Assembly (NCBI GenBank): GCA_964390465.1
Contig: CAYMIJ010000025.1
Span: 1-25,412, forward strand
DNA length: 25,412 nt
DNA from: JADZAI01 sp964390465
GTDB taxonomy: Bacteria > Pseudomonadota > Alphaproteobacteria > Micropepsales > Micropepsaceae
Reading direction: 5' to 3'
The notes beneath the pieces were generated by a model. That model was given only the letters and a program-made list of their open reading frames with translations, was not told the origin of the DNA and did not search any database. Both the position numbers and the translations under genes were made by a program. Shown here piece after piece: positions 1-8,711 of the stretch (within the stretch, counting starts at the first letter, position 1; each line of letters opens with the position of its first letter).

Positions 1-1354
1 GCGCGGCATGGATGTCGATGCCTTTGCCGGGCGTCTGTCGTTCTTCTTCGCCATCGGCATGAACTTCTTCATGGAAGTGGCGAAGCTGCGTGCGGCGCGG
101 CTCATCTGGGCTGAAATCATGAAAGGCTTCGGCGCGAAGAAAGCTGAAAGCCTGATGCTGCGCACCCACTGCCAGACCAGCGGTGTCTCGCTGACCGAAC
201 AGGATCCGATGAACAATGTGGTGCGCACCACGCTTGAGGCGCTCGCTGCCGTGCTCGGCGGCACGCAGTCGCTGCACACCAATGCCTTTGATGAAGCCAT
301 CGCCCTGCCGACTGAAACCTCGGCGCGCATCGCCCGCAACACCCAGCTGATCATCCAGAACGAAAGCGGCGTTACGCGCGTCGTCGATCCGTTGGGTGGC
401 TCGTATTATGTCGAGGCGCTGACCCACAGTCTTGCGGACGCGGCGCGTACACTCATCAAGGAAGTCGAGGACATGGGCGGCATGACCAAGGCCGTCGAGG
501 CCGGGATGCCCAAACTGCGTATCGAGGAGGCAGCCGCCCGGCGTCAGGCGCGCGTGGATCGCGGCGAGGAGGTGATCGTCGGCGTCAACAGATACCGTCT
601 TGAAAAAGAAGATGCGATTGAAGTGCGCGACATCGACAACGACGCTGTGCGCCGTGCGCAGATCACGCGGCTTCAGCATGTGAAAGGCACGCGCGATCAG
701 GCGGCGTGCGATGCGGCTCTGAAAGCGCTTTCAGAAGGCGCGAAGGGCGAGGCCAATCTGCTGGCGCTCGCTGTGGATGCGGCACGGGCGCGTGCAACCG
801 TGGGTGAGATTTCCGACGCTATGGAGTCAGCGTTTGGCCGTCATCGTGCTGACATCCGCACCATCAGCGGTGTTTATGGTGCAGCCTATGATGGCGATGA
901 GGGCTATCAGCGCATCCAGACAGAAGTCGCGGCCTTTGCGAAGGAAGAAGGCCGTCGCCCGCGTATGCTGGTCGCCAAGATGGGGCAGGACGGGCATGAT
1001 CGCGGCGCGAAGGTCATCGCCACCGCTTTCGCCGATATCGGCTTTGACGTCGATGTCGGCGCGTTGTTCCAGACACCCGATGAGGTGGCGCAGGACGCCA
1101 TTGACGCCGACGTCCATGTGATCGGCGTGTCGTCACTCGCGGCGGGTCACAAGACGCTGGTGCCGCTCCTCAATGCCGCGCTGAAGGCAAAAGGTGCCGA
1201 CGACATCCTCATCGTCTGCGGTGGCGTCATTCCGGCACAGGACTATGACGCGCTTTATGCCGCAGGTGCCTCGGCGATTTTTGGTCCAGGCACCAACATC
1301 CCCGCCGCCGCCGCTGAAGTATTGCGACTCATCAGGGCGAAGCGTCCAGCCTGA
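1..1354 (+). CDS. scpA: Methylmalonyl-CoA mutase large subunit, C-terminal part (5' partial)
   Basis: Adenosylcobalamin-dependent mutase that converts (R)-methylmalonyl-CoA to succinyl-CoA in the cytoplasm. The frame is open from the window edge, so the N-terminal part lies upstream; the ATG at 8 is internal. The visible part begins in the end of the TIM barrel (FAIGMNFFMEVAKLRAARL, then the RTHCQTSG stretch) and ends with a full cobalamin-binding domain. The base-off B12 motif is DGHDRG, with the lower ligand histidine at codon 995-997. It is followed by the GVSSLAAGH and CGGVIP strands and the GPGTNIP turn. Overall this matches the large catalytic subunit rather than the smaller partner subunit, which usually lacks a functional B12 histidine. 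The mutase chaperone gene meaB lies about 3 kb downstream on the same strand. The stop is 13 bp from the end of a convergent gene, and I see no clear hairpin terminator between them. Confidence 0.96.
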   Translation, partial: RGMDVDAFAGRLSFFFAIGMNFFMEVAKLRAARLIWAEIMKGFGAKKAESLMLRTHCQTSGVSLTEQDPMNNVVRTTLEALAAVLGGTQSLHTNAFDEAIALPTETSARIARNTQLIIQNESGVTRVVDPLGGSYYVEALTHSLADAARTLIKEVEDMGGMTKAVEAGMPKLRIEEAAARRQARVDRGEEVIVGVNRYRLEKEDAIEVRDIDNDAVRRAQITRLQHVKGTRDQAACDAALKALSEGAKGEANLLALAVDAARARATVGEISDAMESAFGRHRADIRTISGVYGAAYDGDEGYQRIQTEVAAFAKEEGRRPRMLVAKMGQDGHDRGAKVIATAFADIGFDVDVGALFQTPDEVAQDAIDADVHVIGVSSLAAGHKTLVPLLNAALKAKGADDILIVCGGVIPAQDYDALYAAGASAIFGPGTNIPAAAAEVLRLIRAKRPA

Positions 1355-1367
1355 GGAACCTGCGTTG

Positions 1368-1754
1368 TCAGTTAGCAGATGCCGTCTGTTTCTCGATTCT
1401 CTCGAACTCGGAAATGGCGCAGCTTCCAGCCCACATCATGCTGCTGCCAGCAGGTTCCAGCAGATGAATGATGGTGGAATCGCACAACTGACCCGCATAG
1501 GTCTCGTAACTGAGGATCGTGCCGCGCCTCAGGCTACATCCTTTGGCATCAGCCAGCCAGGTCTGGCCACCATTCAAGTGAAAGATGATCTGCGCTTTGC
1601 CCTTGATCTCGGTGTGATCAATGCGGATCGTTGACAGGCAGGATTTCGTTTCGCCGGCGCGGGTATAACCGGCAGGTGCATCGGGTTTGTCGCCTGCCAT
1701 TGCGGGTAAAACAAATGCACCCATAAGAAGTGCCAGCATGAGGGAACGGGTCAT
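1368..1754 (-). CDS. Small secreted protein, DUF6491-like
   Basis: A 128-residue protein with a classical signal peptide (MTRSLMLALLMGAFVLPAMA, cleavage likely after AMA) and four cysteines in the mature part, so it is probably periplasmic and may be disulphide bonded. The pattern of an early Cys-Leu-x-x-x-Ile, a central hydrophobic strand ending in a Gly-Gly-x-Thr-like turn, then a paired Cys and a final Gly-x-Cys, resembles the small DUF6491-type proteins of alphaproteobacteria; that assignment is from memory of the pattern only. I chose the ATG at 1754 because GGAG lies 7 bases upstream and it places the signal peptide at the N terminus; longer in-frame starts up to 1799 add a non-hydrophobic extension. 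It is convergent with scpA and divergent from rmuC. The function is unknown. Confidence 0.72.
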   Translation of the reverse strand: MTRSLMLALLMGAFVLPAMAGDKPDAPAGYTRAGETKSCLSTIRIDHTEIKGKAQIIFHLNGGQTWLADAKGCSLRRGTILSYETYAGQLCDSTIIHLLEPAGSSMMWAGSCAISEFERIEKQTASAN

Positions 1755-2077
1755 TGCAAACTCCATGCAGTCAGGTTCAGCCATGGTGTCGCCCCGCACG
1801 ACCTCAAAAGGCTACACCCGTTTGCGTGTCATGGCGATGGGGGCGCGCAAATTGTGATCCGGTCGACAAGAGCCATGGACCCGCATAATCAGGCTGCATG
1901 GCCCGCAATGCCGCCCCACCACCGCCCGCGCCGGAAGTAAGCGCCGATCCTCCCCCCGCTCTGGTATTACCCAAGCGTGCCCCGTTCCCAGTGCCATCGG
2001 CGGATCTGCCTGTTTCAACAGCTATCGTGGAGAGATCAGACACGTCAGCGCACCCAACACCCCAGATCGATCCTTTG

Positions 2078-3481
2078 ATGTTTTCTCTACTTATCGCCGC
2101 TGTGGCCTTGGCAGCGCTTGGAGCCCTGTTCGGACTGCTCGCGTTTTTACGTAGTGGCGGCACGCAGCGCGTGGAAGGCGCAGTGCGCGAGGAAGCCCGT
2201 GCAGCCCGCATTGAGGCCGGGCAGCGCGACGTAGATCTGCGCAAGGATCTGCGTGATCAGATTGCAACGGTCGGCAGTGGTCTGACAGGGGGCCTTGAGA
2301 CGACGCGCGGTGCGGTGGAAAGCCGCATGGATATGTTCGCGGCACGTCAGAGTGAATCGGCTGATCACCTTCGTTTTGAAGTGGCGCGCGCGGTCGGCAG
2401 TTTTGCCGAAGCCCTGAAGGCCGACATGACAGCCTTCCAGGCATCGACCGGCGACGCGCTGAAAGCGGCAGAAGGGCGCATCGCTGCCCTGACCGAAGCG
2501 AATGAGATACGCCAGAACGCCCTGCGCGAGAGTATTGAGCAAAGGCTGGAAGTGCTTCGCTCAGCCAATGACGCCAAACTGGAACAGATGCGGGCGACGG
2601 TTGATGAAAAACTTCAGGGCACGCTGGAAAAGCGCCTTGGTGAATCCTTCGCGCTGGTCAGCGAGCGCCTTGAGAACGTTCAGCGCGGACTTGGCGAAAT
2701 GCAAACTCTTGCGCTGGGCGTTGGTGATCTGAAGAAAGTTCTCGCCAATGTGAAAGATCGCGGCGGCTGGGCGGAAGTCCAGCTGGGCATGATGCTGGAG
2801 AATGTGCTGACCCGCGATCAGTTCGACACCAATGTGTCGATTGACGGGTCAGCCGAACGTGTCGAGTTCGTTGTGCGTCTGCCGGGGCAGGAACAGGGCG
2901 GTGAAGTCTGGCTGCCCATCGACGCGAAGTTCCCCAAGGAAGACTATGAGCGCCTTGTGGACGCCATGCAGTCGGGTGAGTCGGGCGCAATCCGGACGGC
3001 GCAGGAGGCACTGGTCCGGGTGATTGAAAACGAGGCGAAGAAGATCTCGTCGAAATATGTGAAGCCGCCACGCACCACCGATTTTGCGGTCATGTATCTG
3101 CCCACTGAAGGCCTGTTCGCCGAAGCGATGCGTCATCCCGCGCTGGTGCAGAAATGCCAGAGCCAGCATCGCGTCACCATTGCCGGGCCAACCACGCTGA
3201 CAGCACTGCTGAACGCTTTGCAGATGGGCTTTCGCACGCTCGCCATTCAGAAGCGTTCCGGCGAGGTGTGGCGTGTGCTGGGTGAAGCGAAAACCGAATT
3301 CGAGAAATATGGTCAGGTCTGGGACAGGCTGAAAAAGCAGCTGGAGACGGCGCAGAATACGGTGGACGAGGCGGGCAAGCGCACCCGCGCGGTGGCGCGC
3401 AAGTTGCGCGCTGTCGAGGCGATTGAGAGCCTCACGCCGTCGCTGGAACTGACTGGCGATGATGAGGACGAGTCTGTGTAG
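2078..3481 (+). CDS. rmuC: DNA recombination protein RmuC
   Basis: RmuC family protein, a membrane-anchored nuclease-like factor that limits recombination at inverted repeats. From the ATG at 2078 it is 467 residues: one N-terminal transmembrane helix (MFSLLIAAVALAALGALFGL), a long coiled-coil rich in Glu, Arg and Ala (about residues 30-210), then the RmuC core (about 217-420) with DRGGWAEVQLG, LPIDAKFP and the YLPTEGLFAEA region. The frame stays open upstream to an ATG at 1898, which would add 60 proline-rich residues. I prefer 2078 because the helix would then be N-terminal, as is usual in the family, and because codons 1898-2077 have visibly weaker third-position GC bias than the rest. Neither start has a strong ribosome site (AGG lies near 1898). 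The 3' end is 9 bp from the convergent DUF3108 gene. Confidence 0.9.
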   Translation: MFSLLIAAVALAALGALFGLLAFLRSGGTQRVEGAVREEARAARIEAGQRDVDLRKDLRDQIATVGSGLTGGLETTRGAVESRMDMFAARQSESADHLRFEVARAVGSFAEALKADMTAFQASTGDALKAAEGRIAALTEANEIRQNALRESIEQRLEVLRSANDAKLEQMRATVDEKLQGTLEKRLGESFALVSERLENVQRGLGEMQTLALGVGDLKKVLANVKDRGGWAEVQLGMMLENVLTRDQFDTNVSIDGSAERVEFVVRLPGQEQGGEVWLPIDAKFPKEDYERLVDAMQSGESGAIRTAQEALVRVIENEAKKISSKYVKPPRTTDFAVMYLPTEGLFAEAMRHPALVQKCQSQHRVTIAGPTTLTALLNALQMGFRTLAIQKRSGEVWRVLGEAKTEFEKYGQVWDRLKKQLETAQNTVDEAGKRTRAVARKLRAVEAIESLTPSLELTGDDEDESV

Positions 3482-3490
3482 GCTTACGCT

Positions 3491-4345
3491 TTAGCCTCCA
3501 TCGGCAAAAAACTGCGCCCAGTCCTTCCCATTGATCGTGACCTTCACAGGGATGGCCACGACCTCGCCGATGTCAGCGTCCGCCCACATGCGCACCGGTA
3601 TATAGAAGGCGGGTCCGCCATTTGCGCTCTTGCCGATTGGGGCAAGCTGCACATTGATCTTGGTTGATGTCCCTTTGGCCATGTGCTTGGCATCCCACCC
3701 GGCGATGCGGCGATAGGTACCCACGCATGACAACACCGGCCCCTGATAGCCGCCCGCCCCACGCTTCACCGAAGTCATCCCGCCCGACCACATATCGAAG
3801 GCGTAAGCGCGCTTGCCGTCATAAACAGGAATGGATGCACCGCAGGCCTGATCGCCCGTGCCCGCGCCCGGCAGCAGCATCAGCGCAATCACCCCGCCCA
3901 GCGGATCAAACGTCCCGGTCTTCTCCGCTTCGCTGGCGCGTTCGTTTTCAGGTTGCTCATAAACGGGGTCGGCAACCACGCTGACCGGGTTGCCATCCTT
4001 ATAGGTGATCGAAACGGTCTGTGTGCGCTTGGATGACACCTGCTGATTCCAGGAACCCGTTGGCGTCATTTTGCCCAACTCGCCCCAACCAGCGGTACTC
4101 GCGCTCACCGTGTTTGAGGTGAAGCTGGACGCGAGTCCTTCTGGCTGTACGAAGGCCTGCGCCTTATAGGAAGCGTCCGCGAGGTCCAGTTTCAGGGTCA
4201 TGGAACCCACAGAAAGACCAAGGGCCGAAACGCCATAGACGATTTCGATATGATAGCCTTCCTGAGCCGTCGCCACAGTTTCGGCTCCCGCCAGGGGCAT
4301 GGACGAAAAGGCGGCAGTCACGAGGGCAAGCGCGGTGCGGGTCAT
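3491..4345 (-). CDS. Exported DUF3108 domain protein
   Basis: A 284-residue exported protein. The signal peptide is MTRTALALVTAAFSSMPLAGA; the mature part starts with a beta-strand pattern (YHIEIVYGVSALGLSVGSM) typical of DUF3108, where a strand describing 'a glucan/outer-membrane-like' beta fold is followed by SFTSNT and a C-terminal IPVRMWADADIG segment. Many DUF3108 proteins are periplasmic and of unknown role. Two cysteines (in QACGAS and LSCVGTY) could form a disulphide. The ATG at 4345 is supported by TGGAG placed 6 bases upstream and by the signal peptide. The frame is open to 4609, but that extension overlaps meaB and has no hydrophobic leader. The gene is divergent from meaB, with about 90 bp between starts, so promoters in both directions must lie in 4346-4435. 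Confidence 0.85.
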   Translation of the reverse strand: MTRTALALVTAAFSSMPLAGAETVATAQEGYHIEIVYGVSALGLSVGSMTLKLDLADASYKAQAFVQPEGLASSFTSNTVSASTAGWGELGKMTPTGSWNQQVSSKRTQTVSITYKDGNPVSVVADPVYEQPENERASEAEKTGTFDPLGGVIALMLLPGAGTGDQACGASIPVYDGKRAYAFDMWSGGMTSVKRGAGGYQGPVLSCVGTYRRIAGWDAKHMAKGTSTKINVQLAPIGKSANGGPAFYIPVRMWADADIGEVVAIPVKVTINGKDWAQFFADGG

Positions 4346-4435
4346 GGCAGTCTCCAGAACAGGGGGGATAGGTGACCTACCGTGAATGGCGCGTGAATAT
4401 GGCAATTCACCACAGGGGCCGCTAGTGACATCGCT

Positions 4436-5443
4436 GTGACGAGACAAGACACCCCTCCTGCGACCGACAGTGCAGCCAGTTCTGCACTGGCCGCGCGCGT
4501 CTGTGCCGGTGATCGCAGGGCGCTTGCCAAGGCAATCACGCTGATCGAATCGACCAGACCTGCTGACCGCGATGGGGCGGACACTCTGCTGAGCGCCATC
4601 CTGCCGCATACGGGCAGGGCGATACGTATCGGTCTGTCCGGCACCCCGGGCGCAGGCAAATCCACCTTCATTGAAGCTCTGGGTTCATACCTGACCGGAC
4701 TGGGTCATCAGGTGGCCGTGCTGGCGATTGATCCATCATCGCGTCGATCGGGCGGCTCGATCCTTGGTGACAAGACGCGCATGGAAAAACTCGCGCGCGA
4801 CCCGCGTGCTTTCATCCGGCCATCGCCTTCGTCAGGCGAATTGGGTGGGGTCGCACGGCGTACGCGTGAGACGATCCTTCTTGCCGAAGCCGCAGGCTTT
4901 GATGTCGTGCTGGTGGAAACAGTGGGCGTTGGCCAGTCGGAAACCGCTGTTGCCGACATGACGGACATGTTCGTGCTGATCCACGCGCCCGGCGGCGGTG
5001 ATGAACTGCAGGGCGTCAAGCGCGGGATCATGGAGCTGGCCGATCTGGTGGTGGTGAACAAGGCTGATGGCGATCTGCTCCCTGCCGCCCGGCGTTCAGC
5101 GGCTGATCTAAAAGGGGCGCTTCATCTGATGCGCCCCAAGCATCCGGGCTGGATGGTCCCCGTCCTTGAGGCATCGGCCATCGAAGGCAGGGGCATGGCT
5201 GAGGTGTGGGCATCAGTCAGCCAGTTCCGCCAAACGCTGGGTGAAAAGGGCATGGCTAATCTGCGCCAGTCGCAGGGACGGGCCTGGATGTGGGCGGACA
5301 TTCGCGACGGCCTGTTGCAGAAACTGGCGGAAAACAGCGAAATTTCAATTCTGGGGAAAGCACTGGAAGCCGAAGTGGCGCACGGGGCCATCACACCGCC
5401 ACAGGCGGCCGCACGTCTGCTGAAACGCCTGTCAGAACCTTGA
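4436..5443 (+). CDS. meaB: Methylmalonyl-CoA mutase-associated GTPase MeaB
   Basis: G3E-type GTPase that gates adenosylcobalamin loading and protects methylmalonyl-CoA mutase from inactivation. The 335-residue length is normal for the family. Visible motifs: Walker A GTPGAGKST (69-77), the AIDPSS segment with SGGSILGDKTRM (about 98-116), switch-like ETVGVGQSE (161-169), and the base-specificity motif NKAD (208-211). The C-terminal helical dimerisation region is present. The start is a GTG at 4436, the first good start in frame; the ribosome site is weak (a run of G near 4414-4418 is too distant). It shares the pathway with scpA but is separated from it by three genes in mixed orientation. The stop codon overlaps the -35 box of the probable rpmB promoter. 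Confidence 0.96.
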   Translation: MTRQDTPPATDSAASSALAARVCAGDRRALAKAITLIESTRPADRDGADTLLSAILPHTGRAIRIGLSGTPGAGKSTFIEALGSYLTGLGHQVAVLAIDPSSRRSGGSILGDKTRMEKLARDPRAFIRPSPSSGELGGVARRTRETILLAEAAGFDVVLVETVGVGQSETAVADMTDMFVLIHAPGGGDELQGVKRGIMELADLVVVNKADGDLLPAARRSAADLKGALHLMRPKHPGWMVPVLEASAIEGRGMAEVWASVSQFRQTLGEKGMANLRQSQGRAWMWADIRDGLLQKLAENSEISILGKALEAEVAHGAITPPQAAARLLKRLSEP

Positions 5444-5467
5444 CTTTGGTGGGGGCCTTCTCTAAAT
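5439..5467 (+). promoter_or_regulatory. Probable housekeeping promoter of rpmB
   Basis: CTTGAC at 5439-5444, 17 bases, then CTAAAT at 5462-5467. This matches the alphaproteobacterial vegetative promoter form CTTGAC-N17-CTATAT with one change. The -35 box overlaps the meaB stop codon. Transcription would start near 5474, about 70 bases before the rpmB start codon. It was identified by eye. Confidence 0.65.
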
Positions 5468-5486
5468 CCCGCCGACTTTCGGGCCG

Positions 5487-5523
5487 AGGCCGCGCGAAAC
5501 ACCGCTGCGGCCTTCGCTTTTTT
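5487..5523 (+). terminator. Terminator-like hairpin in the rpmB leader (possible attenuator)
   Basis: AGGCCGC at 5487-5493 pairs exactly with GCGGCCT at 5507-5513, and outer bases can extend the stem (CG before, CG after a T bulge). It is followed by TCGC and six T residues at 5518-5523. This has the form of an intrinsic terminator for the plus strand. It could end meaB transcription, but it lies downstream of the best rpmB promoter candidate and only 20 bases before the rpmB ATG, so rpmB transcripts would have to read through it. Confidence 0.65.
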
Positions 5524-5542
5524 GGCTTTTGAGGATTTCATC

Positions 5543-5845
5543 ATGTCACGCCGCTGCGAATTGACGGGTAAGGGCGTTCAGGTTGGCAACAATGTCAGCC
5601 ACGCCAACAACAAGACCAAACGCCGTTATCTGCCGAACCTCATGGAAGTGAGCGTGCCCTCAGATAAGCTCGGCAAATCTTTCAATCTGAAGATCAGCGC
5701 CAATGCGCTGCGCTCGCTGGACCATGTGGGCGGTCTTGATGCGTTCCTGGCCAAGGCGCGTGAGGAAGACCTTTCGGCTGGCGCGCTGCGTATCAAGCGC
5801 GATATCGCCAAGGCCAAAAAGACGGACGCCGCCAAGGCCGCCTGA
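5543..5845 (+). CDS. rpmB: 50S ribosomal protein L28
   Basis: Ribosomal protein L28, a structural protein of the large ribosomal subunit. It is 100 residues, as in other alphaproteobacteria, which carry a C-terminal extension compared with the roughly 78-residue E. coli form. Diagnostic N-terminal sequence is MSRRCELTGKGVQVGNNVSH, followed by NNKTKRRYLPNL and the SANALRSLDHVGGLDAFL helix; the tail is rich in Lys and Ala. The ATG at 5543 has GAGG about 8 bases upstream; an in-frame ATG at 5522 would add seven residues not found in the family. It stands alone between meaB and the convergent clpB, and it ends at a strong bidirectional terminator. Confidence 0.97.
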   Translation: MSRRCELTGKGVQVGNNVSHANNKTKRRYLPNLMEVSVPSDKLGKSFNLKISANALRSLDHVGGLDAFLAKAREEDLSAGALRIKRDIAKAKKTDAAKAA

Positions 5846-5863
5846 TCTGCCATCGCAAACATG

Positions 5864-5895
5864 AAAAGGGCCTCGCCATCAGGCGAGGCCCTTTT
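5864..5895. terminator. Bidirectional intrinsic terminator of rpmB and clpB
   Basis: AAAAGGGCCTCGCC (5864-5877) and GGCGAGGCCCTTTT (5882-5895) form a perfect 14-bp stem with an ATCA loop. The A and T ends give a U-tract on both strands. It sits between the two convergent stops, 18 bp after rpmB and 15 bp after clpB. Confidence 0.92.
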
Positions 5896-5910
5896 GTTTG
5901 GGCGAAAGCC

Positions 5911-8550
5911 TCAATGGACCGTTTTACCACCCGTCGGGTTCGGCCGGACAGCCGCATCACTGTCCGTTGCGATGGAGACGCCATTGAGCATCAAGCCACG
6001 GTCATCGGCAGAAACCGTCACTGTGTCGCCATCGCGCACGTCACCTTTCAGAATCGTCTGCGCCAGAGGGTCCTGCACCGATTTCTGGATCACCCGCTTC
6101 AGCGGCCGCGCGCCATAGACCGGATCATAACCGGCCTTCGCCAGCCACGCCTTTGCGCGATCATCGAGATCAAGTGTGATCTTGCGCGAGCCGAGCAGTT
6201 TTTCCAGGCGCCTGAGCTGAATGGCAACAACCGCATCCATGTGGGCCCGGCCAAGGCGACTGAACAGGATGATCTCGTCGATGCGGTTCAGGAATTCGGG
6301 CCGGAAGCGGGCGCGCACAAGCTCCATCACCTCGCCGCGCACGGCTGATGTTTCCTCACCCTCGGCCTGTCCGGCCAGAATGTCCCCACCGATATTGGAG
6401 GTGAGCACAATCAGCGTATTGCGGAAGTCCACGGTGCGCCCCTGTCCGTCCGTAAGGCGGCCATCGTCGAGCACTTGTAGCAACACGTTGAACACATCGG
6501 GGTGTGCCTTCTCGATCTCGTCGAAGAGGATCACTTGATAGGGGCGGCGACGCACGGCTTCAGTCAGAGCGCCGCCTTCATCATAGCCAACATAGCCGGG
6601 CGGCGCGCCAATGAGCCGCGCCACGGAATGCTTCTCCATGTATTCCGACATGTCGATGCGCACGAGCGCGGCATCGTCGTTGAACAGGAACTCAGCCAGC
6701 GCCTTAGTCAATTCCGTCTTGCCGACTCCGGTTGGCCCCAGGAACATGAACGAGCCGATGGGTCGATTGGGATCCTGCAATCCGGCCCGCGCCCGGCGCA
6801 CCGCGTTGGAAACGGCGTGCAAGGCATCTTCCTGCCCGACAACGCGCCCTTCGAGCGCCTCTTCCATGCGCAGAAGTTTTTCGCGTTCGCCTTCCAGCAT
6901 TTTGTCGACCGGAATGCCGGTCCAGCGGCTCACCACCTGAGCGATTTGCGATTCGGTCACGGCCTCATTGGCAAGGGTGGCAGATTTCTGCGCCTCGATC
7001 CCGGAGAGCTGCTTCTCAAGGCCGGGAATGACGCCATAGGCCAGCTCGCCAGCGCGTGCGAGATCACCCCGCCGCTGCGCCTGTTCCAGTTCCTGACGCG
7101 CATGATCGAGCTTTTCCTTCACGCCCGTGGCAGCTTTCAGCGCGTCCTTTTCGGCACGCCATTTGACCGACAATTCTTCCGATTTCCCGTCCAGTTCGCC
7201 GATTTCCTTTTCCAGCTTCTCAAGCCGGTCGCGCGAGGCGGTGTCGTCCTCTTTCTTCAGAGCTTCCCGCTCGATCTTGAGCTGGATGGAGCGACGGTCG
7301 AGTTCGTCGAGTTCCTCCGGCTTGGAATCGATCTGCATGCGCAGGCGCGAGGATGCTTCGTCCATGAGGTCGATGGCTTTATCGGGCAGAAAGCGGTCCG
7401 AGATATATCGGTCAGACAGGATGGCAGCTGAAACCAGTGCAGCGTCTGAAATGCGCACACCGTGATGGAGTTCGTATTTCTCCTTCAGACCACGCAGGAT
7501 CGAGATCGTGTCTTCAACCGTCGGCTCGCCCACGAAAATGGGCTGGAAGCGCCGGGCAAGGGCCGGGTCTTTCTCGATATGCTTGCGGTATTCATCCAGC
7601 GTCGTCGCGCCCACGCAATGGAGGTCGCCGCGCGCCAGAGCGGGCTTGAGCAGGTTCGAAGCGTCCATGGCACCATCGGCTTTGCCAGCGCCAACAAGCG
7701 TGTGCATTTCGTCGATGAACAGAACGATACCGCCTGTTGAAGCAGTTATCTCGTTCAGCACCGCCTTCAGGCGTTCCTCGAACTCGCCGCGATATTTCGC
7801 GCCGGCGATGAGCGCGCCCATATCGAGCGCCATCAGCGTCTTGCCCTTCAGCGATTCGGGCACATCGCCATTGATGATGCGCAGGGCCAGTCCCTCCGCG
7901 ATGGCCGTCTTGCCGACACCAGGCTCGCCGATCAGCACGGGGTTGTTCTTGGTGCGCCGGGCCAGAACCTGAATGGTGCGGCGGATTTCCTCGTCGCGGC
8001 CGATAACCGGATCAAGCTTGCCGTCGCGCGCTGCGGCGGTGAGATCGCGGGCATATTTCTTGAGTGCATCATACTGGTTTTCGGCCGTGGCGCTGTCAGC
8101 GGTGCGACCCTTGCGCATATCCTCAACGGCCCGGTTCAGCCGGGTAGGTTCCACACGGGCCAGCTTCAGCGCCTTTTCCGCTTCGGTGCCAGGCGTCATG
8201 GCGAGCGCCAGAAGAAGACGCTCGGCGGTCACGAAGCTGTCGCCCGCTTTCTTGGCGAGGCTCTCCGCCATTTCAAAAACCTTGGCGAGTTCAGGTGCCA
8301 GATAGACCTGTCCTGCCCCTGAACCTTCAACCTTGGGGAGTTTGCGCAAGGCTGCCTCAGCGCCTTCCAGCGCGGCTTTGGGATCAGCACCGGCCACCGT
8401 GATCAGTGAGGCAGCCATGCCTTCCTCGTCATCCAGAAGGACTTTCAGCAGATGTTCAGGTGAAAAGCGCTGATGCCCAGACCGATGCGCCAGCCCCTGC
8501 GCTGATTGTAAAAACCCACGTGAGCGCTCGGTATATTTGTCGAAGTCCAT
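5911..8550 (-). CDS. clpB: ATP-dependent protein disaggregase ClpB
   Basis: Hsp100 AAA+ chaperone that rescues aggregated proteins together with DnaK. The 879-residue length is typical. Order of parts: Clp N-domain (about 1-145), first nucleotide-binding domain with Walker A GEPGVGKT (208-215) and Walker B VLFIDEMH, the long middle coiled-coil domain (about 400-525) that separates ClpB from ClpA, then the second ATPase domain with GPTGVGKT (605-612) and VILFDEIEKAH, and the C-terminal D2-small domain. The ATG at 8550 has an ideal AGGAGG site 5-6 bases upstream; the open frame to 8601 is not needed. The leader (8551-8620) lies behind a sigma-32-like promoter. In many alphaproteobacteria clpB sits next to DUF4167-prmC-prfA; here about 3 kb of other genes intervenes. 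Confidence 0.98.
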   Translation of the reverse strand: MDFDKYTERSRGFLQSAQGLAHRSGHQRFSPEHLLKVLLDDEEGMAASLITVAGADPKAALEGAEAALRKLPKVEGSGAGQVYLAPELAKVFEMAESLAKKAGDSFVTAERLLLALAMTPGTEAEKALKLARVEPTRLNRAVEDMRKGRTADSATAENQYDALKKYARDLTAAARDGKLDPVIGRDEEIRRTIQVLARRTKNNPVLIGEPGVGKTAIAEGLALRIINGDVPESLKGKTLMALDMGALIAGAKYRGEFEERLKAVLNEITASTGGIVLFIDEMHTLVGAGKADGAMDASNLLKPALARGDLHCVGATTLDEYRKHIEKDPALARRFQPIFVGEPTVEDTISILRGLKEKYELHHGVRISDAALVSAAILSDRYISDRFLPDKAIDLMDEASSRLRMQIDSKPEELDELDRRSIQLKIEREALKKEDDTASRDRLEKLEKEIGELDGKSEELSVKWRAEKDALKAATGVKEKLDHARQELEQAQRRGDLARAGELAYGVIPGLEKQLSGIEAQKSATLANEAVTESQIAQVVSRWTGIPVDKMLEGEREKLLRMEEALEGRVVGQEDALHAVSNAVRRARAGLQDPNRPIGSFMFLGPTGVGKTELTKALAEFLFNDDAALVRIDMSEYMEKHSVARLIGAPPGYVGYDEGGALTEAVRRRPYQVILFDEIEKAHPDVFNVLLQVLDDGRLTDGQGRTVDFRNTLIVLTSNIGGDILAGQAEGEETSAVRGEVMELVRARFRPEFLNRIDEIILFSRLGRAHMDAVVAIQLRRLEKLLGSRKITLDLDDRAKAWLAKAGYDPVYGARPLKRVIQKSVQDPLAQTILKGDVRDGDTVTVSADDRGLMLNGVSIATDSDAAVRPNPTGGKTVH

Positions 8551-8626
8551 GTGTCCTCCTGATGAGCGCCGCCTGCTTGGTCCGCCCGTCTGGCACGGCA
8601 CGCAGGGGCCTCAAAGACTACCCACG

Positions 8627-8654
8627 ATGTGGTGATTGATCGCCTGCATTCAAG
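8627..8654 (-). promoter_or_regulatory. Probable heat-shock (RpoH) promoter of clpB
   Basis: On the minus strand CTTGAA (8654-8649), 14 bases, then CACCACAT (8634-8627). This resembles the sigma-32 form CTTGAA-N13/14-CCCCATnT. It gives a leader of roughly 70 bases. The -35 box sits in the loop of a small inverted repeat, CCTGC (8643-8647) and GCAGG (8655-8659). Confidence 0.55.
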
Positions 8655-8711
8655 GCAGGAATCAGCTTTTGGCGGGTCCGGAAGCACTCCTGCCTCGCCT
8701 TTGGAACGCCC

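Noticed and set aside
6502..7431. A 309-codon open frame on the plus strand inside clpB
   Set aside because: Fully antisense to the ClpB middle and ATPase domains, with no recognisable motif or ribosome site.
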